Positions 22,878 through 33,994 of a stretch of 64,000 nucleotides of DNA are shown here, piece by piece (position 1 is the first letter of the stretch; each line of letters starts with the position of its first letter). A program made the translations under genes and the position numbers. The stretch covers positions 14,453,501 through 14,517,500 of the forward strand of contig NC_090785.1 in the NCBI RefSeq assembly GCF_040054535.1. The letters are read 5' to 3'. The notes below the pieces were generated by a model. It was not told the origin of the DNA. It ran no database searches and worked only from the letters and a program-made list of their open reading frames with translations. The stretch is from Antennarius striatus. Taxonomy: Eukaryota > Chordata > Actinopteri > Lophiiformes > Antennariidae.

Positions 22878-25120
22878 CACCTGAAACATATCATCATTGG
22901 TTTATTTTGTATGTTGTTTTCATTGATGAAGATGGGCTGTATGCGGCAATCAGTCCTTCTGTAAATCGAAGTACTGTAATGAAACATTGCCGTGAATTTC
23001 CATTTGCATGACTGCTGCGACTATAATATAAATGGGCTCAATAGCTGGGCACGCTGAAAAAAATAAAACAAAATATAAACAGTAATGAACTACAATGAAA
23101 AAGATTGAGTGAAATCATCATCCAATACTTGATTTTCATCTGTATTAAAGGTAAAGTTCTCCGTCTTTTTCACTTTTTCATCTGAGCAGCCAAAATATTG
23201 TATATATCTATTGATGAATTTTGCTTTATTTTACTTGTTTCATCATGAAAAGCAAACATTAAACATGATGCAAATTTAATACTATTGTCTGTAAGTACTG
23301 TGTCCACTTGGTCTTCCCAATCAGTGTTAAACAGCCAGGATATCTATTATTCTGTCTATCAGGCAATACAACTGTAGGAAATACTGCCCCACCCATAGGC
23401 TTTAGGTACCCGATTAGGCAGCACCTTGACAAGTTCAAGCAAAGAACACTCGAAGAAAAGATTTCTGTGTGGATACTATTCGGTATAAGATCCTAGGAAT
23501 GTGAGGCACAAATTGTCTTCATTCTGCGCCTTGGTGATTAATGGCAAATGGCATTTAGACTGCAGCAGCTTGTTTGTTGGCACACTATAGAACGTATTGG
23601 AAGCTGTATCAACGGCAGCCTCTCCCTCAAGAGAACTGTATTTTGCACGCTCTGTATTTGCACTTACATTAGTGATAAGCACTTTTGCGAATGTATCACA
23701 AGTTGATGATACACATATATTGCTTAATTCGTGGTGAATCTATGTCCTGAGTTTGTTAATCCATCCTTTGAAATGCTTATTAATCCAGTTCTTGTTTTAG
23801 AAATGATCACCTGATACTTGTTCCCAACATATATTATTGGGATATGTTTACTGTTTACTACTTTACTAATAAAAATATATCAATACTTAAATTATATGAC
23901 TTACTGTAAGTCAAAAATGTGTCTTCTTTTCTTTTTTTATACCTTGACCAATGAGACTTTGGAAGTGAATAGTTAAGATTTTGAGATTTTGATTCATACC
24001 ATCCAAAAGATGGTATGAATTCAGAATGATGTTTTCACACAGTTTTATGAACCATCAGCCACGGTGCAGGTATTTGCATTCTCCATGCCCTTTACTTATC
24101 ATTTTCTTCAGAAGGAACAATAAAATACATTAGGTGACTTAACAGGAGCTGTTCTGTGTAAATAAATAAATAAATTTGAGCATTTTAAAGACCAACAATG
24201 CAAATAGTGACCACGATACCCACATTTTGGCTGTGGTCTTCCACTTTTCAACAAAAGTGATCTCACAGTTTGTTTGTTTGTTTTTTTGTTTTTTGTTCAT
24301 AGCTCATTGTTCCTACAGTTTTCAGTGTTTAAGTCACATGTGTCAAATTCTAGGCCTGCAGGCCAAATGTGGCCCTCCACATCTTTTTATGTGGCCCACG
24401 AGAGCAGGAAAGGTCAGAGTGCCTAAAAATAAATATAATTTTTTTTCTGTGCAACTGTAATGTTTGTAACCTAGATTACATTTACTTACATTTACACATT
24501 ACATCTGGCCATTTGAAGACAGCCGTTACACTGATGGGGTTTAACAACGGTGGTTTAAATCATCATCCATGAAAATATTCCCCCTGAATTCATGACCAGC
24601 AAACAACCCAGGCTGATAAAGCAAACAGCAGCAAACTAGAAGTTTCCATTTTTTCATAAATTTTCATATTAGCTTCACAAAGCCATGCACATTTTAATGA
24701 TACTTCATGCACAGATTCTGGCAGTCCAGCTGTGAGTCCATCAAGAAGAGGCTTGATATTAAAAGTTTCATTCAGGTCCAATTACTGATTGGATTTTTTT
24801 ATAGTCCATGCTGTCATGGAAGCAGTAAAGCTGCTTTTAAAAATATTTTAAAGGTCAACTACAGCAACAGTTAAGTAGATGAAAGAGCAGGATGCTTTTA
24901 AATTATGTTTACATCACATCTTTCTTCCAAGTTATGTAACTATTAAAGCTGTTAATGACAGTTTTCCACATGGCTGGCAGCTTTGTCTTATTTTCATTTT
25001 ATTTTGACACTTGAGGAAATATAGAAATTTCAACAGCACAAATGATTACATGACACCCCCCCCCAAAGAAAAAAAACAGAAAAGTAAATAGGTACATACT
25101 GTGCATTAAAGAAACAGCAG
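22878..25120. other. Gene-free stretch after lrrc32
   Basis: I see no exon here. It contains the lrrc32 3' UTR, a perfect 12-bp-arm hairpin at 23992-24020 (arms ATTCATACCATC, loop CAAAA), an AATAAATAAA tract near 24162, a hAT-like fragment near 24338 and AT-rich sequence. Confidence 0.5.
24338..24425. mobile_element. hAT-like non-autonomous DNA transposon fragment
   Basis: The stretch TGTCAAATTCTAGGCCTGCA with GGCCAAATGTGGCCC after it resembles the terminal region of common vertebrate hAT-derived MITEs (the CAAACTC..GGCCCG..GGCCAAATGTGGCCC type). No transposase frame and no second terminus were found nearby, so this is a fragment at best. Confidence 0.35.
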
Positions 25121-25123
25121 AGT

Positions 25124-25353
25124 GTCCCCCGCGTGAGGTGGCACGATGCCAGTGCTCCATGGTGCCACACACAAAGATGGACAACCATGCACACAATCAC
25201 TCCTACGGGCAATTTGGGACCGGTCAAACAACCTGAAGCGCATGCTTTTGGAGGTGGGAGGAAGCCGGAGAACCCGGAGAGAACCCACGCTGACACGGAG
25301 AGAACATGCAAACTCCGCACAGAGCGGGACTCGAACGCGGAACTGCCGTGTTA
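25124..25353 (-). repeat. Truncated copy of the tRNA-type SINE
   Basis: This shares the body of the SINE at 2344-2698: CTGAAGCGCATG, TTTTGGAGGTGGGAGGAAGC, GGAGAACCCGGAGAG and ACTCCGCACAGAG, with the B box as GGGACTCGAAC. The head beyond the B box is shortened and the (GAAT)n tail is missing. An RTE-like LINE has inserted immediately to its right. Confidence 0.7.
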
Positions 25354-25382
25354 TAAAATACTGTACTAAAATCACATATGTA

Positions 25383-27906
25383 GGTGTAGATGGGAAGAGA
25401 TGGGAAGAGAAATGGAGTAGGAGTTATCTTGAAGGAGGAGTTTGTTAGGAATGTCCTGGAGGTAAAAAGAGTGTCGGATAGAGTGATGAGTCTGAAGCTA
25501 GAAATAGAAGGTGTGATGTTCAATGTTGTTAGTGGGTATGCTCCACAGGTAGGATGTGAGCTGGAGGAGAAGGAGAAATTCTGGTTAGACTTTGATGAAG
25601 TGATGCAGAGCATATCTAGAAGTGAAAGAGTTGTCATTGGTGCAGACTTCAATGGACATGTTGGTGCAGGAAACAGGTGATGAGGAGGTGATAGGCAGGT
25701 TTGGTATCCAGGAGAGGAACTCAGAAGGACAGATGGTAGTTGACTTTGCAAAAAGGATGGACATGGCTATGGTGAATACTTTCTTCCAGAAGAGGCAGGA
25801 ACATAGGGTGACCTATAAGAGTGGAGGTAGGAGCACACAGGTAGACTACATCTTGTGTAGACGGTGTAACCTGAAGGAGATCAGTGACTGCGAAGTAGTG
25901 GTAGGCGAGAGTGTAGCCAAACAGCATAGGATAGTGCGGTGCAGGATGACTCTGGTGGTGAGGAAGATGAAGAGGGCAGAGGCAGAGCAGAAGACGAAAT
26001 GGTGGAAGCTAAAAAAGTCAGAGTGTTGTATGACTTTTAGGAAGGAGTTAAGACAGGCTCTGGGAGGCCAGGAGGTGCTGCCAGATGACTGGGCAACTAC
26101 AGCTAATGTGATCAGGGAGACAGGTAGGAGAGTACGTGGTGTGTCATCTGGAAGGAAAGTAGATAAGGAGACTTGGTGGTGGAATGAGGAGGTACAGGAG
26201 TGTATACAGAGAGAGGTTAGCTAAGAAGAAGTGGGACACTGAGAGGACTGAGTAGAGTAGACAGAAGTACAGGGAGATGCAGCGTAAGGTGAAGGTAGAG
26301 GTAGCAAAGGCCAAACAAGAAGCTTATGATGACTTGTATGCTAGGTTGGACAGTAAGGACGGAGAGACTGATCTATACCGGTTGGCAAGACAGAGAGACA
26401 GAGATGGGAAGGACATGCAGCAGGTTAGGGTGATTAAGGATAGGGACAGAAGCCTATTGACATGTGCCAGTAGTGTGATGGGAAGATGGAAAGAGTACTT
26501 TGAAGAGTTGATGAACGTGGAAAATGAGAGAGAACAAAGACTAGAAGAGGTGACTGTTGTGGACCAGGATGTAGCAAAGATTAGTCAGGAGGAAGTGAGA
26601 AGGGCACTGAAGAGGATGAAGAGTGGAAAGGCAGTCGGTCCTGATGATATACCTGTAGAGGTTTGGAAGTGTCCAGGAGAAGTGGCAGTAGAGTTTCTGA
26701 CTGGGTTGTTCAACAGGATCTTAGATAGTGAGAAGATGCCTGAGGAATAGAGGAGAAGTGTGCTGGTGCCCATTTTTAAGAAGAAGGGAGATGTGCAGAG
26801 TATTTGCTATGAGGATGCTGATAGAGAAGCACAGAGAAGGCCAAACAGATGCATTGTATTTTTGTAGATCTGGAGAAAGCTTATGACAGGGTGCCCAGAG
26901 AGGAACTGTGGTATTGTATGAAGAAGTCTGGAGTGGCAGAGAAGTATGTTTGAGCGGTGCAGGACATGTATGAGGACTGTAAGAGAGTGGTGAGGTGTGC
27001 TGTAGGTGTGACAGAGGAGTTCAAGGTGGAGGTGGGACTGCATCAGGGATCAGCTCTGAGCCCCTTCTTGTTTGCTATGGTGATGGACAGGCTGATAGAC
27101 GAGGTTAGACAGGAATCTCCAAGGACTATGATGTTTGCAGATGACATTGTGATCTGCAGTAAGACTCAGGGAACAGGTGGAGGAGAAGCTAGAGAGGTGG
27201 AGGTTTGTCCTGGAAAGGAGAGGAATGAAGGTTAGCCGCAGTAAGACAGAATACATGTGTGTGAATGAGAGGGACCCAAGTGGAAGAGTGAGGTTACCAG
27301 GAGAAGAGATCAAGAAGGTGAAGGATTTTAAGTACTTAGGGTCCAGAGCAATGGAGAGTCTGGAAAAGAGGTGAAGAAGCATGTACAGGCAGGATGGAAC
27401 GGGTGGAGAAATGTCTCAGGTGTGATGTGTGATAGAAGAGTTTCAGCTAAAATGAAAGGAAAGGTGTACAAAACTGGTGAGACCAGCAATTTTGTTTGGT
27501 CTAGAGACAGTGTCACTAAGGAAAAGACAGGACGCAGAGCTGGAGGTAGCAGAGATGAAGATGCTGAGGTTCTCTCTGGGAGTGACCAGGAAGGATAGGA
27601 TCAGGAATGAGTACATCAGAGGGACAGCACAAGTTAGACGTTTTGGAGACAAAGTCAGAGAGACCAGACTGAGATGGTTTGGACATGTCCAGAGGAGAGA
27701 TAGTGAATATATTGGTAGAAGGATGCTGAGTTTTGAACTGCCTGGCAGGAGGCCAAGAGGAAGACCAAAGAGGAGGTTTATGGATGTAGTGAGGGAGGAC
27801 ATGAAGGTAGTTGGTGTGAGAGAAGAGGATGCAAAGAACGGGGTTTGATGGAGGCAATTCATTCACTGTGGCGACCCCTGAAGGGAAAAGCCGAAAGGAA
27901 AAGAAG
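25383..27906 (+). mobile_element. RTE-like LINE, 5'-truncated and decayed
   Basis: Non-LTR retrotransposon read on the plus strand. In order: the C-terminal part of the endonuclease (VVSGYAPQVGCE near 25530; VIGADFNGHVGAG near 25635-25670), a linker, then reverse transcriptase (RMKSGKAVGPDDIPVEVWK near 26617-26673; FVDLEKAYDRVPREELWY near 26861-26914; FADDIVIC near 27133-27156), and a C-terminal RLRWFGHVQRRDSEYIGRR segment near 27670. The frame is broken by several stops and shifts and the N-terminal endonuclease half is missing, so it is inactive. It is flanked by an 18-bp direct repeat, ACTAAAATCACATATGTA (25365-25382) and ACTAAAATTACATATGTA (27907-27924), differing at one base: a target-site duplication. 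Its 3' end, TGGCGACCCCTGAAGGGAA then AAGCCGAAAGG, recurs near 49035. Clade is judged from motif style; RTE is likely, not proven. Confidence 0.85.
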
Positions 27907-28291
27907 ACTAAAATTACATATGTACACAAAGACAATCTCAGTGTTTTTCATTTTGACTTCAGGCGTTAATTGAATAGATACATTATATGAATACATGATA
28001 AAACAAAATACAGCTTCTTTTTCCTTGCAAATATAAATTTATGGATGTGAAAATTAGCCATTAAAAATAAGGTTTGGTAGATCCTTAATATGTATCTAAA
28101 GTTGTTTTCTGGGCGACTAACTAAACTGTAAAGGTATATTGTTATACGCATATAGCTAGATTTATTGTTAATACAGATTTAAACTGGATACATTTTATGA
28201 ATAAATTGAAGAGGAACCTCCTCAATGCTCGCTAACATTACGTACTACACGGTTGTTTTCACTGATTCACTATTTTCTGTTAGCATCATAG

Positions 28292-28330
28292 TATAAAAGC
28301 CACTTAGCTTCCGCTAGCTCATTAGCTAGC
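28292..28330 (+). promoter_or_regulatory. TATA-box promoter of the Tudor-domain gene
   Basis: TATAAAAG at 28292-28299 is followed about 20-30 bases on by a perfect inverted repeat GCTAGCT-CATT-AGCTAGC (28313-28330), where transcription would be expected to start. The first ATG is at 28393. A sharp TATA promoter would be in keeping with tissue-restricted (for example germline) expression, but that is inference. Confidence 0.5.
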
Positions 28331-28392
28331 AGCCTGGGTCGTTCGCCCGAAGCTCCAGCAGCAGTACCGCCAGACGGGCGCCTCAGGCGGGT

Positions 28393-31300
28393 ATGGCTCT
28401 CTCACCGCGGCACGAAGCTCCGCTTCAGCCCCTGTCCTCCACAATGACCCCGAAGCTGCAGCTAATTTATAAACTACTTTTGCTGGAAAATGCCCGGAAC
28501 ACACTCGAACAGGAACTACTCGTTTTCATCGCTAAGGTACCTCTGGTTCATTAGCGCACGTGCTCTACTTAAGTTTTTGTTTGTTTTGCCAAGTTAGTTC
28601 AATAGAATGACGTCAGGTATATGGATAATACATACTGTATATCCTTCACAATCTTTAGGAAGAAACACACACACTTGGGAAGCCTGGTGTGTGTAAGACT
28701 GTAGATCAAAGCTAGTCCTTTGATCAATGACAGTAGGTCAGAACACTACTTTCATCTTTGACCTATGCAGGTAACTCAGGGTAAAATTTTGACTTCAAGG
28801 GTGTTGCGGGATGTTGCAGTCTGTGACTGCCCTGGTTCTACTTTATAATGGCACATGCACCCCAGCCCAGCCCATATCACAGCATTGTTTTTGTTTCAGT
28901 GGACATTCTATGCAAAAAATCACTTGTTGTACTACAATTTTAAATCACATCGCATTTGGGAAATTATTGATTATTATTAATGATCAATTGATTATTGAGT
29001 ATTAATATGTTAAATTATCAGTTAAGAAAAATTCACAGAATTTGCAACCATATTGCTTTGTGTGTCACTTTCACTTCCCCTCAGGCCTATGAAGGGGTTC
29101 AAGATTTCTTCACTTCATCTTTTCCCACTTGTCTGTTGAGAGATCTTGGCAAGTCTTTGGATTCAAAATTTCATGTTCTTGACAAGCTCTTGGCTGTATT
29201 CAAGGAGCTCAGAGTTGGTAAGTTGAAAAATAGTCATACTTCATTGATGTGTCATTTATTATCTATCGTGCCTCCATCATCATTCTTGGGAGAAAAAGAC
29301 CTCTCTGTGCTTTTCTCATCTGCAGAGCCACAAAATTGTGTCAAACATGGAATGGGAAAAGACTCTGTTCAGCCACTTGGAATGGAAGGGATTCAAATGA
29401 CAGATGTTAAGTTTGGGCGGATGTTACAAAACTCACTCATGGCAAGCTCTAAAGCGAAAGCAGTCCGAGTTTTTGGAACCACACGACCCTTTCAACAATT
29501 GAAACATTTCCCCATCCTCCTGCCTTCAACGATCCAGGAAGATATTATAGGCAGGATTGTGCCGAGGGACAATAGCACCTTTGTGACTAAGAACACATCC
29601 TTTCACTTGAGGGCACATGAAAAAGAGCGTGCTATTCATTCTGAAGAGGACTGTCCAAGAGTTGATGTGATTTCTCAACCTGCCAGTGGTCAGAGTCCTA
29701 AGAAACTACAACTACAGCCTTCTAAACAGGATGTTGTCCCAAAAAGCAGCAACCCTAGACCAATGGAAATAACACCATCAATTAACTGGGGATGCACAAG
29801 TGATGTCCGGGTGTATCATCAAAAACAAACAACCTCTCAGCTGCTTCAATTCATCAGAACACAAAACGTCACTCCCATGGACTGGAATATAAAAAGTAAA
29901 AACATTTCAAGTTCAGCCCAGTCAGTGTTACCTCCTGTCAAAACACCAAGGTACAAGTTTGGAGGTGCTGTGATGGATGATATGACCGATTCAGATGATC
30001 CAAAAACATTGAGTACGGGCATTGAAATCCAAACCCCAATCTTCAGAGTAAAAAGAGTGGAAACCAGTGGCTCTCTCACCTACGCTTGTGCAATTGTAAC
30101 CAAAACAGAAGTTTGGGATGTTGGAGACATCTTTACTGAGGTGAGAGAAGGGGCTTCTGAAGCCAAACCTTTGGAAAACAAAGATGACCCACATGTAACA
30201 GGTGAGGTGGAGAACTGTGTCAATATCCATCAAACCCAGCAGTCCACAGAGCCTGAACACGAGGGTTCTTCTAGCACCAAGATGCCAGAATTTAACAATG
30301 TCCTCATTCCTGAGTTCTGCTCTTAATGCAGAACTCAGGAATGAGGACATTGTTCAATCTCAGGCAACTCTTGCTGCCTACGACGAACCCCTCAGATGCT
30401 TCAGGCCCTCTGTGGACTGCTGGGTTGATGGTCTATTGACAACAGTTCTCACACCTCACCTGCTTCCATGTGGGTCATCTTTGTCTTTCAAAAGGTTTGG
30501 CTTCAGAAGCCCCTTTTCTCTACCTCAGTAAAGATTGTCTCCAACATCCCAAACTTCTGTTTTGGTTACAATTGAACAAGGTAGGTCGAGAGAGCCACTG
30601 GTTGTCATTATTTATTTATTTTTCTCATTTGTAGCTCATTGAAAGCCAGTTGTTCATATGCTAAGCAGAACTGCATTCCAGACATTGGAACCAAAGTAAT
30701 GGGTTGGTTCCATAAGCCACAGCAGTGGTGCCGGGCCCAGGTCACAAAGATGTGTGGAGTGAGTGGAGGTGAGTCCAACTTGGAGAGTCAAGAGTTTTTG
30801 CAATTTCACACCCCTAGATGGTAGCAGTGTTACTTTTGCTCATGTGTAAGCACTTCGGAATTCCTTGTTAGACATTTTATCCGAGCTCTGTTTTCTGAAT
30901 GTCTTCTTATGCTGCCACAGATGGGGCTGGGGGTGAGACGTCTGTGGCAGTGGAGGTGAGAAGGCTGGACTACGGTGACACTGCCTGCCTATCTCTGTGG
31001 AATATTAAGCAGCTGACCCCGGAAATGGCAGTACTGCCACTTCAAGCTGTACGAGTCTCACTGGCAAATGTGAGTGGTTCCCTACTGATAGTGTTTGCTC
31101 AATAATTTAACCACATGACAAACACATGATGGTTTTGTTTTTTTTTAGTGGTGTGTGCAGATTATCAGTTCCAGGATTTGCATAAATAAAAATGGTTAAT
31201 GAACTGTTCTGCTGTGGGAGTGTAATTTGTGTCTTGGCATTTGTCCACATGATTTGTCACAGCCTTATCTTTTTCTCAGCGATAAAGGAAATGAATTATC

Positions 31301-33561
31301 TCAGTTCATGGTATGTGTTATCTCTTTCCTCTGTCCCCCAGGTGATGCCTGTGAATGGCGGTAATTGGTCTGAGGAGGCGGTATGCTGGTTCCAAGCAAT
31401 GGCACACAACAGAATTCTCTATGCCAGACTTTATCCAGAGGGGCCCAAAGTTACAGTCGAGCTGTTCTTGGAAAAGGGAAAGCTGGGAGCTATGAGGTAT
31501 TTATTCATGAAATACAGGAAGTTTTGTGAATTGCAGATTTAGAAGTAACAGAATTGTAAATGGCTTAAAATTTGAGTATGTCACTAAGATTAATTAACAC
31601 ACACAGCACTTGTTAGTCTTGCAGAAAAATGCCGGTAGGATTTTTCTCCCAGCATTTTTCTTCCATTGTATGTAAATAGTTTATATAAGGTTGTACAATG
31701 GAAGGAAAAGTCATCTATAAACATACATCTTTTAATAGATGGTTGATACAGGACAACTGCAAGATCTACATATCCCAGGCTTGTAAAAGAAGACTCGACA
31801 GTCGATGTTTGGGCCATTTGTTCCCAGAAGTGAGCTATTCTGTTTGTTATTGTTGGCTGACAAAACTCCAATTGGGCTGGCAAATAAAAATTAATTTAAA
31901 AAATTCCTGATTAAACTCAGGGCTGTGTGTTGGAACAGTGCGTAGCGCTGTTACCTCAAAGAAAGAAGGTCTTTGGTTCGATTATTGCAATACTTGATTT
32001 TACCATTAGGTGTCACATGTAACTCCGCTGCTTCCTACTATAGCAAATTGAGAGCACATGAGTACAGCATCACAGTCCAACATGTTGTTGTTTTCATATC
32101 ACCCTTTCAAGTTCTGTGTTTGTTTGTCGATTGTAAATCATTTTAGAAGAAAAATACAAGTAAGCTTTATCCAAAAGCAACTTGAGACAGCATGACAGTT
32201 TCAAGTTCCAGTCAGAACTTTGAATGTATGCCTCCATTCAGCTATGAATGACTTTACCGAGGTCATGTGATGTTTTCTGTGGGGTTAAGCTAAATCAACC
32301 ATCATAACCAATGTTATTTCATGAGGCTGCTCAATGATGTTTTAACGTTGGATCATTCACTTTTATTTCAAACAGAAACAATGTATTCATACCTCTCTAC
32401 ATATCCTACCACTCATTCTTGTCTCATCATTTAACTTATATCAGCCTACATCTTAAACACTCGCTTATTTTCTCCAATGAAGAGCTGCTTGACATACAGT
32501 ATATCCACAGAGGTGTTGTTGGCTGAAGTGATTTCAGCCAACAGATCTATGTCAGTAATTATCTTCGCCTATGATGTTTTCTAAATGTTTTTAATGTAGT
32601 CTGCAATATTAACTGCTACCAGATTTGCTCCTTTTTAACCTGTAAATAAAAAATGCCACAGGCAAAGTTATAGGTTGGTTGTTCATGTGCTGATTTTGTT
32701 AAAAGCATTGTTAAGAAGTTAAGGTTAATGTCAAAGGAAAAGCAAGAGAACATTGGCACAGGATGAATGGATTTGAATCAACAATGTAACGCAGCAGCTC
32801 TGCTTGATATGGCAGACAGAATATTAAAACAAGGCTTCATAAAGTTGTGCGTGTCCTAACATTACACCGCATAACCTGCACCATCTCCATTTAATTAGTT
32901 TTGTTTTTCTGATGATTCTGTTCAGGCTTTGTGTTCCAAACTATAAACTCTGTAGTCCATCAGAACAGAACAAGGAAGAAGCATTTTGTGATGCTGAGTT
33001 AACCCAGAGTCTGCTAACTTAACATTCTGCATGCAGCTGGCCATTGTGGTTTACACCTGACATGCTGTTTCAGTCTGTTCATGTGACATCACACTGTTTT
33101 AAGTTCAACTCTGACTACTTCCTTTGATAATTAGAAAAAGAAGTACTGTTTGTGAGTGAATATTACTTACCATTTCTATATGGGGTTTTGCTCTGCAGTT
33201 TCAAGGCCAGTAGCTAATGTCTAATTATCACTGCATGGTATTATCTTCATTTCAGGAGGGGTGCATCGCTGTCTGTGAGACTGGCTCAGAATGGACATGC
33301 AAAAAGTGGCAACCTCAGGAATGAAGATCTTGGAAAAAAATGTAAGTTTCAGTTTGAATTTTTACTCCAATTTGTTCATCTAGAGTGGCAGTGTAGTATA
33401 TGTGACCTGATTATTTATATTCGAAATATTCTGTGGTACCATCACACTTTGTTTAACTGATTGTTATTTGCTGTTTAGGTGCAGCTGAAGTTAAGAAGAG
33501 AAAACTGGACACTGAGTGGGAAAAGTACCTTATATCGTGCTACATACAAAGCAGGAAGTAG
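28393..33561 (+). CDS. Unidentified Tudor-domain protein; middle exon damaged or rearranged
   Basis: Exons supported by frame and sites: 28393-28536, 29085-29217, 29326 to an unresolved end near 30323, then 30635-30768, 30921-31069, 31342-31496, 33256-33341, 33479-33561 (stop). The N-terminus is helical and leucine-rich (LIYKLLLLENARNTLEQELL). A long polar region with no recognised domain follows. The C-terminal part is an extended Tudor module (DIGTKVMGWFHKPQQWCRAQV, then VRRLDYGDTACLSLWNIKQL), the type that binds methyl-arginine in germline RNA-granule proteins, ending ISCYIQSRK. The 108-base intron 29218-29325 is in frame and free of stops, so it may be retained. The large exon runs into a stop at 30324-30326 beside a ~260-bp inverted duplication, and I cannot find a donor there in phase with the 30635 exon. 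The gene may be broken, spliced around the duplication, or misassembled here. No orthologue recognised. ATG 28444 is an alternative start. Confidence 0.72.
30063..30602. repeat. Large inverted duplication (quasi-palindrome) inside the Tudor gene
   Basis: The left arm (about 30063-30320, coding exon) recurs as its reverse complement on the right (30328 to about 30602). The innermost 27 bases of each arm (30294-30320 and 30328-30354) are perfectly complementary around a 7-base loop TCTTAAT. Farther out the arms remain clearly homologous but carry many small indels and substitutions, plus one poorly matching stretch near 30260-30293. No transposon features are present. Confidence 0.9.
31640..31705. 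repeat. Short dispersed repeat, copy 1 (pair with about 34945-34980)
   Basis: TTCCATTGTATGTAAATAGT followed by TTATATAAG near 31671-31700 recurs near 34948-34977 with one mismatch. The flanks differ. Both lie in non-coding DNA (a Tudor-gene intron and the interval before gjb1). It is probably the end of a small DNA transposon, but no complete element can be outlined. Confidence 0.45.
31921..31990 (+). repeat. SINE head fragment in a Tudor-gene intron
   Basis: GTGCGTAGCGCTGTTACCTC, AAGAAGGTC and GGTTCGATTATTGC match the tRNA-like head of the 2344-2698 SINE family (A-box and B-box regions). The body is missing. It is a 3'-truncated old fragment. Confidence 0.5.
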
Positions 33562-33978
33562 TTCAGATAGCAGGGATTGCGTTGGTGTCATTTTGTTCTT
33601 TAAATCACAGGAGTTTGTCAATCAATCTTTATTTTATCCTGTGGTACCAGGATAAATCTATGTACAGTAAATGAATATTTTCAGCTTTATCTTGCATATG
33701 CTTTTGTTTCGAATTATGAAGAGTTAAGTTAATGTTATATAATGTATCTTAAATGTTGTTTTGAAAATACTGTAATGTCTTTTTTAACATTCAACAAATC
33801 TAGACTTTTCTGTGAAGAAGTGTTAAAGCACGAAACAATGATTTTTTTTTTTACTTTACATGGAGGAATATTCAAGGACATGAATACATTTTAGTACGTT
33901 TTATTTTTATTTAAACTATCTGTTTCATTTATGTGCTGTATCTTTGCACAGCTACTGTTCAAATCCTATCAATCCAAG

Positions 33979-33994
33979 CCACTAGGTGGCGCCA
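33979..33994 (+). promoter_or_regulatory. CTCF core motif
   Basis: CCACTAGGTGGCGCCA fits the vertebrate CTCF core consensus CCASYAGRKGGCRS at every position. It lies between the Tudor gene and gjb1, a plausible place for an insulator separating their expression domains. Binding is not shown by sequence alone. Confidence 0.6.
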
